NCBI GenBank assembly: GCA_000488855.1
Contig: KI535270.1
Coordinates: 21,258-85,257 of the forward strand
Origin: Eubacterium brachy ATCC 33089
GTDB lineage: Bacteria > Bacillota > Clostridia > Peptostreptococcales > Anaerovoracaceae
Direction: 5' to 3'
Length of the DNA stretch: 64,000 nt
A model generated the notes under the pieces. It was not told the origin of the DNA, did not search any database, and worked only from the letters and a program-made list of their open reading frames with translations. Within the stretch, counting starts at the first letter, position 1; every line of letters begins with the position of its first letter. The translations under genes and the position numbers were made by a program. This document shows, piece by piece, positions 1 through 9,476 of this stretch.

Positions 1-1227
1 ATTTTGACTTATTATCCCATCTCTTTTCACCTTATCCGACTCTTCATATCCGTCTACCTCAATCTTCAGATTTACTTCCTTGACTTTTTGTTCCGCCTCT
101 TCCAAAGTCATCCCTTTCAAATCAGGGACTTCTATGTTTTTCTTGCTTCCAAAGACGAATATGCTGCCGATGATTCCGACAACTATCACCGCCAAGGCTA
201 CTATTCCTATAATCTTTTTTCTATTTCTGCCTCTCTTATTTCCACTCTTGTTTTTGGTGGATCTCATATTGGTTCCCGAAGGATTATATTCCATTTTTGA
301 ATTGACGTTTTCTCCGTATCCATCGCTAATACCTTCTGAATATCCCGCTTTATCAATCGCATCGTTTCTCCTGTACACGGAAGTGTCTCCCATAACTCTC
401 CCCACGACTGTAACATTGTCCAAAGCTTCTAAAATTTCTCCAAAGGAATGAAATCTCGATTCCGGATTTTTTTCCGTAGCCTTTAAAACTATTTTTTCCA
501 AATTAGGTGGAATGTTATGATTATATACAGAAGGAGGTGTAATCATTTCATTTATCTGCATCAATGCCACTGTCACCGGATTATCTCCATCAAAAGGAAC
601 CTTACCTGTAAGCATTTCAAAAAGCAGTATCCCAAACGAATATATATCCGATTTTTCATCAACCTTTGCACCTTTTGCCTGCTCAGGAGAAAAATAATGT
701 ACAGATCCCATCACCTGCTCTTTCGATGAATCCACAATAGTAGTATCGGACACAGCCTTTGCTATTCCAAAGTCGGTGATCTTTAGCACTCCTTCGCTTG
801 TAACCAGTATATTATGGGGTTTTACATCTCTGTGTATAATTCCATTTTTATGAGCGGCCCATAGCCCTTGAGCTATTTGCTTTGCATAGTCTATGGCTTC
901 CTTGTAGTTCAATGGAGACCTTTCATCTATCACTTCGCTCAGGGTCTTTCCATCAACCAATTCCATCACTATATAATTTACATTCCCTTCCTGCCCTACA
1001 TCGAAAATACTTACGATGTTTTGATGGGACAAACTGGCTGCCGCATGAGATTCTCTTCTAAAGTTTTCTACAAATTTTATATCTTTTGTAAATTCAGGCT
1101 TCAAGATTTTAACTGCGACAAATCGCTTTAAAAGTCTACATTTAGCCTTGTATACTACCGCCATTCCTCCATCACCGATTTTTTCAATCAGTTCATATCT
1201 TCCGGCAATAACGTTTTTATTATCCAT
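1..1227 (-). CDS. prkC: PASTA-domain Ser/Thr protein kinase, C-terminus beyond window
   Basis: This is a eukaryotic-type membrane Ser/Thr kinase that senses cell-wall fragments through extracellular PASTA repeats; the left window edge cuts it after 409 visible residues. The kinase domain fills about residues 1-270, with a glycine loop (KIGDGGMAVVY), the catalytic loop HRDVKPHN, a DFG motif and SPEQAKG in the activation segment. A basic juxtamembrane stretch and one membrane helix follow at about residues 330-355, then the start of a PASTA repeat (VPDLKGMTLEEAEQKV). The ATG at 1227 has an AGGGGGG ribosome site and overlaps the end of the phosphatase gene by 8 nt, so kinase and phosphatase are translationally coupled. 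The family is well known and the call is firm. Confidence 0.96.
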   Translation of the reverse strand, partial: MDNKNVIAGRYELIEKIGDGGMAVVYKAKCRLLKRFVAVKILKPEFTKDIKFVENFRRESHAAASLSHQNIVSIFDVGQEGNVNYIVMELVDGKTLSEVIDERSPLNYKEAIDYAKQIAQGLWAAHKNGIIHRDVKPHNILVTSEGVLKITDFGIAKAVSDTTIVDSSKEQVMGSVHYFSPEQAKGAKVDEKSDIYSFGILLFEMLTGKVPFDGDNPVTVALMQINEMITPPSVYNHNIPPNLEKIVLKATEKNPESRFHSFGEILEALDNVTVVGRVMGDTSVYRRNDAIDKAGYSEGISDGYGENVNSKMEYNPSGTNMRSTKNKSGNKRGRNRKKIIGIVALAVIVVGIIGSIFVFGSKKNIEVPDLKGMTLEEAEQKVKEVNLKIEVDGYEESDKVKRDGIISQN

Positions 1228-1966
1228 TTTGGAATCCCCCCTCTATTTTCAAGCAAACAACCGTGATATTGTCTTTTCCCCCATGTGCATTTGCTCTGCT
1301 CAGAAACTGTTCTGCCAATTTCGACATATCTTTTTCATGTTTGATTAAATCACAAATTTCATTTTCATCAACTTCGTTATAAAGACCATCTGTACACAAT
1401 AGCAACACGTCATTTTTTCGCAATTTTTCAATGTAATAGTCGGCTTTGACCGGATACTCAACTCCCAGTGCCTTCGTTATCTTATTGCTTTCCTCGTGAT
1501 TTATCGCATCTTCCTTTGTTATTGCTCCTTTTTTTACAAGAAGATTTACGTAACTGTGATCTTCCGTTATCTGTCTCAGCTCTCCATCTCGGAAAATATA
1601 TGCCCTACTATCACCTGCATTGGCAAAGTACGCTTTATTACCGTTTATGTAGCACATCACCAGAGTGGTTGCCATTCCGACATTCTCCGGAGCCTCTATA
1701 GCTCTGTGTATTATTCTTATATTGGCAGCTTCAACACAACTTTCCAAATATTTTAAAATGCTGTTTTCTTTTCTTTTTCTAATTGGCTTCTGTTTTATCA
1801 TTTCCGCTATTTCAGACACTGCCATTCCACTGGCAGTCTGTCCTGAATTATGACCGCCAACTCCATCCGCCACTATGAAAACGCCTTCTTGAGGCAAAAT
1901 GAAGCACGAATCCTCATTGCTCTCCCTTTTCATACCTTTGTGGCTTTTAAACCCTACTCTTGTCAT
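1220..1966 (-). CDS. prpC: PP2C-family Ser/Thr protein phosphatase
   Basis: This 248-residue metal-dependent phosphatase reverses the phosphorylation done by the PrkC kinase encoded just downstream. PP2C metal-binding motifs are visible in order: ESNEDS near residue 16, VADGVGGH near 33, FANAGDSRAY near 115, a CTDGLYNEV segment near 190 and a GGKDNITVV segment near the C-terminus. Length is normal for bacterial stand-alone PP2C enzymes (about 240-250). It starts at an ATG 2 nt after the rsmB stop with a GAGG site and runs 8 nt into prkC. In most Firmicutes rlmN lies between rsmB and prpC; it is absent from that place here. Confidence 0.96.
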   Translation of the reverse strand: MTRVGFKSHKGMKRESNEDSCFILPQEGVFIVADGVGGHNSGQTASGMAVSEIAEMIKQKPIRKRKENSILKYLESCVEAANIRIIHRAIEAPENVGMATTLVMCYINGNKAYFANAGDSRAYIFRDGELRQITEDHSYVNLLVKKGAITKEDAINHEESNKITKALGVEYPVKADYYIEKLRKNDVLLLCTDGLYNEVDENEICDLIKHEKDMSKLAEQFLSRANAHGGKDNITVVCLKIEGGFQNG

Positions 1967-1968
1967 AT

Positions 1969-3273
1969 CTACGCCTCTTTCACAATCTTTGCGATAAAAA
2001 AACCGTCCGTATCATCTCTGTTTGGCAACAAAAGAATTTTCTTTTCCAATTTGAAATCGATATTTTCTTTCAAAAACCTTTCAACTATAGCTTCATTCTC
2101 ATCTCTATTGATAGTGCATGTGCTATATAATAAAATTCCCTCTTCTTTCAGATACTTTGCCGAAGCTCGTAAAATTTCAAACTGTATTTCATATAATTTT
2201 TTGATTTTTTCACTGTTTTTCCTATATTTTATTTCAGGTTTTCTGGCGATTACACCTAATCCTGAACACGGAACATCACATAAAACTCTGTGACATTTCT
2301 CTACTAAATCCTCTTCGGGCTTTGTCCCATCCCACAATGATGCCTGTACATTGCTAAGTCTCAATCTCTTGGCTTCATTTTTGATCTTTTTAATTTTGTG
2401 CATGTATATGTCCCTGCTGTAAACCATCCCGGTATTTTTCATTCTTTCGGCTATTGCAAAAGTTTTTCCACCGGGTGCTGCACACACATCTACGACGCAC
2501 AGGTTTTTTTCTATTTCCATCTCTTTTATCAAAATCTGTGAAGATTCATCCTGTACTGAGTAAAATCCTCTTTCGTATAAGCTGTTAGCAACCAAATTTT
2601 TACCAAATAGTTTGAGTGCCGTATCAGTCCTTTCACTTGCGACACTTTCTATGCCCATAGCTTTTAATTTTTTCTGTAATTCATCTCTTGAAATCTCATT
2701 CAGGTTGGTTCTCACAAAAAAATTCGGATGCCTATTCAGTGATTTTAAAATATTTTCAGTTTCAACTAATCCGAATTGATTGACAAATAGCTTCAAAATC
2801 CACGTTTCAAAGGAATATTTTATTTTCCAAAAACTAATTATATCACTGATTTCCTCACTTTTGGGAACAGGATTTAAATTTTTTCCTTCTCTTGCATATC
2901 TCTGTAAAATTGCATTCACAAATTTATCTCTTCCTTTTGCAAATTTCTTTGCAATCTTTACAGATTCGTTAACCACAGTATATGACTTAATTGAATTCAT
3001 ATACTCTAGCTGATATATTCCGCTTCGCAATATTGTTAAATCCTGCGGTCTGACATCTTTTATCTTTCCCCTTATCAATCTGCTTATTTTATAATCCAAA
3101 AGATATTTATTTTCCAACACTCCATAAACTATTTCCCTTACGAAAGCCGGTTTTGTCGGCTTATTTTTATCTATTATATTGTTCGTAGCTATGTTGGAGT
3201 ATTGCCTTTTCTGCTCAACAGCCATAAGAATATCATACACCGTTTTTAAATTTATATCTAATTTATTTTCCAA
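1969..3273 (-). CDS. rsmB: 16S rRNA m5C967 methyltransferase RsmB (Sun)
   Basis: RsmB methylates C967 of 16S rRNA using S-adenosylmethionine. The N-terminal half is the NusB-like RNA-binding domain (YSNIATNN, FVNAILQR). The C-terminal half is a Rossmann methyltransferase with DVCAAPGGKTFAIAE for SAM binding, DVPCSGLGVI with one catalytic-site cysteine and YSTCTINRDENE with the catalytic cysteine. I place the start at a TTG at 3273 because a GAGG site lies 8 nt upstream, giving 434 residues. An in-frame TTG at 3297 adds 8 residues (HSCEDDG region) but lacks a visible ribosome site. It is in the operon with fmt and def upstream and prpC downstream. Confidence 0.92.
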   Translation of the reverse strand: MENKLDINLKTVYDILMAVEQKRQYSNIATNNIIDKNKPTKPAFVREIVYGVLENKYLLDYKISRLIRGKIKDVRPQDLTILRSGIYQLEYMNSIKSYTVVNESVKIAKKFAKGRDKFVNAILQRYAREGKNLNPVPKSEEISDIISFWKIKYSFETWILKLFVNQFGLVETENILKSLNRHPNFFVRTNLNEISRDELQKKLKAMGIESVASERTDTALKLFGKNLVANSLYERGFYSVQDESSQILIKEMEIEKNLCVVDVCAAPGGKTFAIAERMKNTGMVYSRDIYMHKIKKIKNEAKRLRLSNVQASLWDGTKPEEDLVEKCHRVLCDVPCSGLGVIARKPEIKYRKNSEKIKKLYEIQFEILRASAKYLKEEGILLYSTCTINRDENEAIVERFLKENIDFKLEKKILLLPNRDDTDGFFIAKIVKEA

Positions 3274-3367
3274 TCCATCATCCTCACAAGAGTGCAAATA
3301 TCGCTACATCGTCACATGTATGCAGTTCCTTTTTAATTTTACATACCTTTCAAACTTCATTCTTCAT

Positions 3368-4084
3368 TCAGTTTCTACCTCTTATTGCAAGCAGCCTTAG
3401 AAGCTGAATCACCGATACAGCCAATGCCGCTACATACGTCATAGCCGCTGCTCCCAGTACTTTTTTTACTCCTGACTTCTCTTCTCTAAAAATAATCCCC
3501 TGTTTTTCCAATTCCACCAATGCTCTTTTACTCGCATCGATTTCGACAGGCAGAGTTACAATATGAAACAAGGTAGTAACAGCGAACATTATTATTCCTA
3601 ACTCTAAAATTATGTAACTACCTGTGAATGAATTTGATCTCTCCAGTAAAAATCCCACAAAAATTAGTATCCATGCCGTTCTGCTGGCAAAACTCACAGG
3701 TGTTGCCAGGGCATCCCTAAATTTAAAAAATACATATCCGTGCTGCTTTTGCAAAGCATGACCTGCTTCATGAGCGGCTATGCTCACAGCGGAAATGCTC
3801 TTGCCGTTCACCACATTTTCAGATAGTCTTATTATCTCTTTTCTATGATCGTAGTGATCCGTTAAATCTCCACCGACAGGTTCAATTCTGATATGACTCA
3901 ATCCATTTACATCTAAAATTCTTCTCGCTGCTTGCATTCCTGTCATACCTGTTCTGTTATTTATCTGCGAATATTTTCTGAAATTTCTATTTACGTTGTA
4001 ACTGGAAACCATGGCTAGAATTATCGCTACCAACAATAGCAATCCATAAGGGCTGTAAAAGCCGTATAATCCATATCCGTACAT
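3368..4084 (-). CDS. yugP: YugP-like membrane zinc metallopeptidase
   Basis: This 238-residue membrane protein belongs to the YugP family of putative zinc peptidases (DUF2268-like neutral zinc metallopeptidase group). A short glycine/tyrosine-rich start (MYGYGLYGFYSPYG) leads into a first membrane helix. The zinc motif HEAGHALQ lies near residue 105, followed by hydrophobic segments that form further helices and a last one near the C-terminus (AAAMTYVAALAVSVIQLL). The substrate is unknown. It is inserted between fmt and rsmB in the priA-def-fmt-rsmB operon, which suggests cotranscription with translation genes rather than a shared pathway. An AGGAAAGGAAG site supports the ATG. Confidence 0.9.
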   Translation of the reverse strand: MYGYGLYGFYSPYGLLLLVAIILAMVSSYNVNRNFRKYSQINNRTGMTGMQAARRILDVNGLSHIRIEPVGGDLTDHYDHRKEIIRLSENVVNGKSISAVSIAAHEAGHALQKQHGYVFFKFRDALATPVSFASRTAWILIFVGFLLERSNSFTGSYIILELGIIMFAVTTLFHIVTLPVEIDASKRALVELEKQGIIFREEKSGVKKVLGAAAMTYVAALAVSVIQLLRLLAIRGRN

Positions 4085-4150
4085 CTTCTTACTTCCTTTC
4101 CTTAAGTCAATCGTTTATAAAAATAAATCCAACCTCTCTGAAAGTTAAAA

Positions 4151-5089
4151 TCATCCCAACATACTTCCTATTTCAACATCGTTTCCCTTTATAAAATCCT
4201 CTACACTCATCCTTTTTTTGTTAGGTACCTGTACTACCTTAATGAGCAAGCTGCTGCCCTTTGCCGTTGCCACTTCAATTCCGTCGTTTGAAACATTCAA
4301 TATTCTTCCGGGCGTATTCCCTTTCTGTCTGATACCTTCCAGGGCTTCTGCATCCCATATCTTAAAAACCTCTCCGTTCCTGTATGTATAAGTTCCTGGC
4401 CACGGATACAAACCTCTAATCTGTCGTTCCAATTTTTTTGCATCTTTAAAAAAATCCAAGAGTCCATCAGATTTTGACAGCATATCGGCATATGTAACCT
4501 TCGACTCATCCTGTTTTTCTATGTTTACCGTATTATTCATTATGTCATCCAAATTATCTATAAGTAAATTTCCACCTATAATTGATAGTTCTCTATGCAA
4601 ATCTGCACCATTTTTCTTTCCAATCTCAGTACACGACTTGGCGATTACATCTCCGGTATCCAACCCTTCCGACATCTGCATTAAACTTACACCTGTCTCT
4701 TCATCGCCTGCCATAATCGCCCTCTGTATAGGTGCAGCCCCCCTCCATCTCGGTAAGATGGAGGCGTGAATATTGATGCACCCCAGTCTTGGAAGCATCA
4801 ATATTTCACGTGGCAAAATTTTGCCATAGGCTGCCACAACAATCAGGTCCGGACTATATTGTCTCAATTCGTTTATGAATTCTTCATTGTTCTTAATTTT
4901 TTCAGGCTGCAAAACTTTAATTTGATTTTTTAATGCAACTTCCTTAACCGGTGAAAATTTTACTTTCTTTCCTCTGTCCTTTGCCATATCAGGCTGACAG
5001 ACGACATATCCCACCTCGTGTGAGCTCCCTATTAGTTTTTCCAGGGGATATACTGCAAATTCAGGTGTTCCCATATAAACTATCTTCAT
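4151..5089 (-). CDS. fmt: methionyl-tRNA formyltransferase
   Basis: Fmt transfers a formyl group from 10-formyltetrahydrofolate to initiator Met-tRNA. At 312 residues it has normal length. The N-terminal formyltransferase fold starts MKIVYMGTPEFAVYPLE, and the folate-binding/catalytic segment INIHASILPRWRGAAPIQ lies near residue 105-120, followed by MSEGLDTGDVI. The C-terminal tRNA-binding OB-like domain begins near residue 205 (IRGLYPWPGTYTY). It lies directly downstream of def, the deformylase that removes the same formyl group after translation starts; this pairing is typical of bacteria. Confidence 0.98.
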   Translation of the reverse strand: MKIVYMGTPEFAVYPLEKLIGSSHEVGYVVCQPDMAKDRGKKVKFSPVKEVALKNQIKVLQPEKIKNNEEFINELRQYSPDLIVVAAYGKILPREILMLPRLGCINIHASILPRWRGAAPIQRAIMAGDEETGVSLMQMSEGLDTGDVIAKSCTEIGKKNGADLHRELSIIGGNLLIDNLDDIMNNTVNIEKQDESKVTYADMLSKSDGLLDFFKDAKKLERQIRGLYPWPGTYTYRNGEVFKIWDAEALEGIRQKGNTPGRILNVSNDGIEVATAKGSSLLIKVVQVPNKKRMSVEDFIKGNDVEIGSMLG

Positions 5090-5140
5090 TTACGCTTACG
5101 CTCCTTCAAATTTAAATTCATGCTGAATCTCTATCTTACT

Positions 5141-5623
5141 TCACTCATCAACATCGCCGTTTTCTGTGGTTATTTCATGTATATCTATTGCTTTATCAGT
5201 ATATAAAATTCCATCCAAGTGATCCATTTCATGACTTATCACTATAGCTTCAAAATCTTCAAAAGTCTCTTGATGATATTCTCCATTTCTATCTATATAT
5301 TTAACCGTAATTTTCTGCGGTCTCTTCACACTACCTACATAATTCGGCACGCTCAAACATCCCTCCTGAGAAATTTGTTCCCCTTCCGAAGATAGTATCA
5401 CCGGATTTATCAACTCAAAATATCTATCGGGACTTGGAGCTGCAATACATACTCTTCTTGAGATACCCACCTGTGGTGCTGCAATTCCAACTCCGTTTTC
5501 CGATTCCATCGTCTCTTTCATATCATCCAACAGAATCGTTATTCTCTCAGTTACTTCCTTCACTTCTCTTGCCGTTTTTCGTAAAATATCATCACCTTTT
5601 ACGAATATATTTCTAAGTGCCAT
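5141..5623 (-). CDS. def: peptide deformylase
   Basis: Def removes the N-formyl group from nascent proteins and needs a divalent metal, usually Fe2+. All three family motifs are present in 160 residues: GVGIAAPQVG near residue 45, EGCLSVP near 90 with the metal-binding cysteine, and SHEMDHLDGIL near 133 with the HEXXH metal site. The start codon at 5623 follows the priA stop closely, and its GGAGG site overlaps the last priA codons, so translation is probably coupled. It is followed by fmt. Confidence 0.98.
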   Translation of the reverse strand: MALRNIFVKGDDILRKTAREVKEVTERITILLDDMKETMESENGVGIAAPQVGISRRVCIAAPSPDRYFELINPVILSSEGEQISQEGCLSVPNYVGSVKRPQKITVKYIDRNGEYHQETFEDFEAIVISHEMDHLDGILYTDKAIDIHEITTENGDVDE

Positions 5624-5627
5624 TTTA

Positions 5628-7742
5628 TCATATCCTCCATAATTTTATGGGATCTACATCTACCACGACGCTGATTCCCTCTCTTCTCTCCCTCATTTCA
5701 TCTCTAAATTTTTTCACTGTTTCGAATATATTGCAAAGGCTGTCTTCATGTAATTTTAGAAGCGTTATAGCCTTATGTTTATCGTCGCCATATTTTGGGC
5801 TCTGTTGAGTATCATCATCTATTTCTTTTCTTTCTCCTAATTCCGTTTCTAGAAAGCTGTTATCACTCTCATTTTTTATCATTTTTTCAGTTTTTTTGTA
5901 TGGTATTAAATATTTTTTCCCTATTATTATTCTTTCGTCCGTATTCTCACTTATGAGCTTTTCCAGTTTTCTCCACGCGCTCTTGACCGTCTTGGCATTT
6001 TTACCGATTAAAGCTATTTCACATAATACGCTATATGGTGGATAGTCAAAGGTCTTTCTCATCTGACTTTCCTTTTCAAAAAACATTTCACCATCTTGTC
6101 TTGCTCCTGTAACGATTGCAAAATCTTCAGGCTGGTATGTCTGTAGAACTACCTTTCCTCTATCGTAGCCTCTTCCCGCTCTACCACTGCTATGTACAAT
6201 ATTTTGAAAGCATCTTTCCCTGCCTCGATAATCTAAAGAATTCAACCACGTATCTGCAGCAATTATTCCCACGAGACCTACATTTGCAAAATCCAATCCC
6301 TTCATTATAATCTGAGTTCCTATGAGAATATCAAATTCTTTTCTCTCAAAGGCTTCAATGATTTCCCTGATATCACCTATTCTCTTTGCGTGATCGACAT
6401 CCAAAATTCTCGTTTTTACATTTGGAAATAACTTGTCAACTTGTTCTTTGACAGTCTCTGTTCCCGCGCCAAAATGCTTGATATAGTTGCTCCCACATTT
6501 AGGACATACTCTTACCTTATGGTGAACCCTTCCGCAATATGTACATCTCAATCTGTCCTCTCTTTTAGAATATGCCATGGGGACATTGCATTTTTGACAT
6601 TTTATAACATGCCCACAATTTCTGCAAGATACAAATGTTGAGTACCCTTTTTTATTGATAGTAAGCATAACTTGTTTGTCACTGTCAATCGCTCTGTTGA
6701 TTTCATCATAGAGTTTCCTGCTGAAAATCGACGTGTTTCCTTTTTTTAATTCTTCCCGCATGTCAACTACGCTGACTTCCGGCAACTCGACAAAATTATA
6801 TCTGTTTTTAATCACCAATCTTTTGTAGTCGCCCGCATGGGCTTTTATCATGCTCTCTACGGAAGGTGTTGCACTGCCCAACATCACTATTCCATCGTTG
6901 ATATTTCCCCTTCGTATGGCTACATCTCTCGCATGAAATTTGGGCGTCATCTGAGACTTATAAGACATATCATGCTCTTCATCTAAAATAATCACACCTA
7001 TATTTTTCAGTGGTGCAAAACACGCCGATCTTGCACCTATTACGACAGATTTTTTTCCTGATTTTATATCATACCATTGCTCTCTCTGTTCACTTTTTGT
7101 TAACTTGCTGTGAATTACAGCAATCTTTTCTTTGCCTAACTTGTATATAAATCTATCGATCAACTGTTTTGTCAATGTTATTTCAGGGACCATCACTATA
7201 GCGGTTTTGTTCTTCTCAAGAGTCTTTTCCACAGTCCTTAAATAGATTTCCGTTTTTCCTGAACCTGTAACACCGTCCAATAAAAACACCCTATGTTCAT
7301 TCTTCTCTATGCTTTTTTTTATTTCATCCAGAGCCATCTCCTGCTCAAAGGTCAATCTTTGTATATCGCTGCCCGCACCTGAGTAATCGTCCAGCAAGTC
7401 TCTGTTTTTACGCATTTTCCCACTATGGCTGTTTGCAAACAAACTTATGCAATCTATGTACTTCGCAAAATATCTTTCCCTCATCCAAAGTGCCACGTCC
7501 ATGGCTTCTTCCGTGATGCCCTCTTTCTCATTTACCGATATGACGGATTTTACGATCAAATCGTTTTGATCAACTTCCATTTCTTGCAAAATACCCGCTA
7601 TAAAGCCTTCTTTCTCCAGGTCGTTTTTTCCGAAAGGCACTATAACCTTGCATCCGATTTTAACTCTTTCAAAGTCACATTTGTATGTAAAAAACCTGTC
7701 TACATTAGCCGATTTGTTTTTTATAACCACACTTACATACAT
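5628..7742 (-). CDS. priA: primosomal replication restart helicase PriA
   Basis: PriA is the superfamily 2 helicase that reloads the replisome at stalled or repaired forks. The 704-residue protein has an N-terminal DNA-binding domain, a Walker A motif ([12 protein letters not shown]) near residue 155, DEEH near 255, and the PriA zinc-binding region with paired cysteines (CRNCGHVIKCQKC, CTYCGR, CPKCGSNY) near residues 375-425. Motifs IGTQIIMKGLDF and GRAGRGYDRG follow. An acidic, variable insertion lies near residue 640 (KNESDNSFLETELGERK). It heads the classical priA-def-fmt-rsmB block and lies 29 nt after asnA. Confidence 0.97.
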   Translation of the reverse strand: MYVSVVIKNKSANVDRFFTYKCDFERVKIGCKVIVPFGKNDLEKEGFIAGILQEMEVDQNDLIVKSVISVNEKEGITEEAMDVALWMRERYFAKYIDCISLFANSHSGKMRKNRDLLDDYSGAGSDIQRLTFEQEMALDEIKKSIEKNEHRVFLLDGVTGSGKTEIYLRTVEKTLEKNKTAIVMVPEITLTKQLIDRFIYKLGKEKIAVIHSKLTKSEQREQWYDIKSGKKSVVIGARSACFAPLKNIGVIILDEEHDMSYKSQMTPKFHARDVAIRRGNINDGIVMLGSATPSVESMIKAHAGDYKRLVIKNRYNFVELPEVSVVDMREELKKGNTSIFSRKLYDEINRAIDSDKQVMLTINKKGYSTFVSCRNCGHVIKCQKCNVPMAYSKREDRLRCTYCGRVHHKVRVCPKCGSNYIKHFGAGTETVKEQVDKLFPNVKTRILDVDHAKRIGDIREIIEAFERKEFDILIGTQIIMKGLDFANVGLVGIIAADTWLNSLDYRGRERCFQNIVHSSGRAGRGYDRGKVVLQTYQPEDFAIVTGARQDGEMFFEKESQMRKTFDYPPYSVLCEIALIGKNAKTVKSAWRKLEKLISENTDERIIIGKKYLIPYKKTEKMIKNESDNSFLETELGERKEIDDDTQQSPKYGDDKHKAITLLKLHEDSLCNIFETVKKFRDEMRERREGISVVVDVDPIKLWRI

Positions 7743-7771
7743 ATAATTTAATGCCTTTCTTCATGTCTATA

Positions 7772-8782
7772 CTACAATAAGAAAATATCGCTTTCCTCAC
7801 ATTTCTTTATCATTTCATTCGGCCAAACGGATACCTGAACCTCACCTATGTGCGCCTTTCTCAAAAAATACATGCACAACCTGCTTTGACCGATTCCTCC
7901 TCCAACTGTATAAGGCAGCTCCCTGTTTAAAATTTTCTTGTGAAAATCCAGGTTCTCTCTGTCTTTTTTCCCTGAAATTTCAAGTTGTTTCTTCATTGAT
8001 TCTTCGTCTACTCTAATTCCCATTGACGATATTTCATAGGCGCTTTCCAATATGTCGTTCCATAGAATTATATCTCCGTTTAATTCCCAATCATCATAAT
8101 CGGGAGCTCTGCCGTCGTGAGGCTTTCCAGACTTCAAATTTCCGCCTATCTTCGATATGAAAACGGCTCTTTCCTTCTTTGCAATTTCGTTTTCTCTCTC
8201 TTCCGGATTTAAGTCCGGATACATATCTTCCAATTCCTGTGAAGTTATGTATTTTATTTCGTTTGGAAGATCAGTTCTCAATTCCGGATAATGTCTGTTG
8301 ACAAAATCTCCTAAATTTTTAAGAGCTATGTAAATCCTGTCTACTACATCTTCTAAATATTCTTCAGTTCTATCCTCTTTTTTAATGACTTTTTCCCAAT
8401 CCCATTGATCCACATAGATCGAATGGGTATTGTCCAATTCCTCATCTCTTCTTATGGCATTCATATCGGTGTATATTCCGTGTCCCGCCTTTATTCCGTA
8501 TTTACCCAAAGCCATTCTTTTCCATTTTGCAAGAGATTGAACTATTTGAACCTCTGTCTCATTCATATCCTTTACAGTAAAATCTACAGTTCTCTCAATT
8601 CCGTTCAGATTGTCGTTCAAGCCGCTTTCTGGCGTTACGAATAACGGTGCTGAAACCCTTCTCAAACTCAATCCGTAGGCAAGTTCCTGTTGAAAAAAAT
8701 CTTTGATTTTTTTAATAGCCCTCTGACTTTCCATATAGTCTATAACCGGTGTATAATCCTTTGGAATAAACAATTTTGACAT
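7772..8782 (-). CDS. asnA: aspartate-ammonia ligase (asparagine synthetase A)
   Basis: AsnA makes asparagine from aspartate, ATP and free ammonia; unlike AsnB it does not use glutamine. The 336-residue protein resembles a class II aminoacyl-tRNA synthetase core, with YVDQWDWEKVI and the C-terminal GGGIGQSRLCMYFLRKAHIGEVQ segment that holds the class II motif 3 arginine. I choose the ATG at 8782 because a GGAGG site sits 5-6 nt before it; the ATG-like codon 12 nt upstream lies within that site. It is 40 nt downstream of queH and 29 nt upstream of priA. Ammonia use here parallels the predicted ammonia-dependent carbamoyl phosphate synthetase at 29.8-34.1 kb. Confidence 0.96.
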   Translation of the reverse strand: MSKLFIPKDYTPVIDYMESQRAIKKIKDFFQQELAYGLSLRRVSAPLFVTPESGLNDNLNGIERTVDFTVKDMNETEVQIVQSLAKWKRMALGKYGIKAGHGIYTDMNAIRRDEELDNTHSIYVDQWDWEKVIKKEDRTEEYLEDVVDRIYIALKNLGDFVNRHYPELRTDLPNEIKYITSQELEDMYPDLNPEERENEIAKKERAVFISKIGGNLKSGKPHDGRAPDYDDWELNGDIILWNDILESAYEISSMGIRVDEESMKKQLEISGKKDRENLDFHKKILNRELPYTVGGGIGQSRLCMYFLRKAHIGEVQVSVWPNEMIKKCEESDIFLL

Positions 8783-8822
8783 TTTAACCTCCATATTTAA
8801 ACTAATCTCGCTTTCAATTTAT

Positions 8823-9476
8823 CTACGATTTATCCATCCATTTGGAAAATTCGCAACCACAATAGTTCTGTCGATACAGCCCCATCTTATTGGATAACTC
8901 GACACTTCTCCTATAGCCATCCAATTTTTTAAAATTTCCGTCCAAATAAAGAACTCCTGTTTTTTTACTTATATTTTTTCCAATAGTACTGATTTTTAAA
9001 TAACTTTTGTGCGGGCTGACTGTTAAAGTAGTTCCGAATATGTGAAATTTTTCTTCTTTGGCAATTCTGGCAGTTTCATACAGTCTCAGCGAAAAGCATT
9101 TGCTACATCTGGCTCCACCTTCTTCACAATCTTCATAGCCTTTAATATATTCAAAATACGTTTCGGTGCAGTACTCATCATCAATCATCTTGACTTTATC
9201 TCTCGAAATCTGATTGATAAATTCTATGGCTTTAATCTGATTTATTTTTCTCCTTAAATATTCTCTTTGCTCAGTTATATTGGGATTATAATACAATATA
9301 GTTATGTCGAAATTCTCCATCAACTTTTCTATAACCGATGTGCTACAAGGACCACAACAAGAATGTAATAAAAGTCTGGGCTTACATTCCAAACCTGTAT
9401 TTTCAGGCTCCATATTCTCAACTATGGTATTTCCTCTTGTGATTTGGTATAATCTGTTCTTTCTCATATTTTTCAC
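8823..9476 (-). CDS. queH: epoxyqueuosine reductase QueH
   Basis: QueH (DUF208) reduces epoxyqueuosine to queuosine in tRNA and replaces the cobalamin-dependent QueG in many anaerobes. The cysteine pattern of the family is present in 217 residues: LHSCCGPCSTSV near residue 36, EGGARCSKCFSLRL near 130 and YCGCEFSKW at the C-terminus, which together can hold an Fe-S cluster and a second metal site. A GTG at 9476 is preferred over the ATG 9 nt later because GGAG lies 5 nt before it. It is the first long gene of the operon that runs through asnA to prkC. No other queuosine gene is in the window. Confidence 0.93.
   Translation of the reverse strand: MKNMRKNRLYQITRGNTIVENMEPENTGLECKPRLLLHSCCGPCSTSVIEKLMENFDITILYYNPNITEQREYLRRKINQIKAIEFINQISRDKVKMIDDEYCTETYFEYIKGYEDCEEGGARCSKCFSLRLYETARIAKEEKFHIFGTTLTVSPHKSYLKISTIGKNISKKTGVLYLDGNFKKLDGYRRSVELSNKMGLYRQNYCGCEFSKWMDKS

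Noticed and set aside
8783..8822. T-box leader before asnA
   Set aside because: The gap to queH is only 40 nt, too short for a T-box, and no specifier stem is visible.
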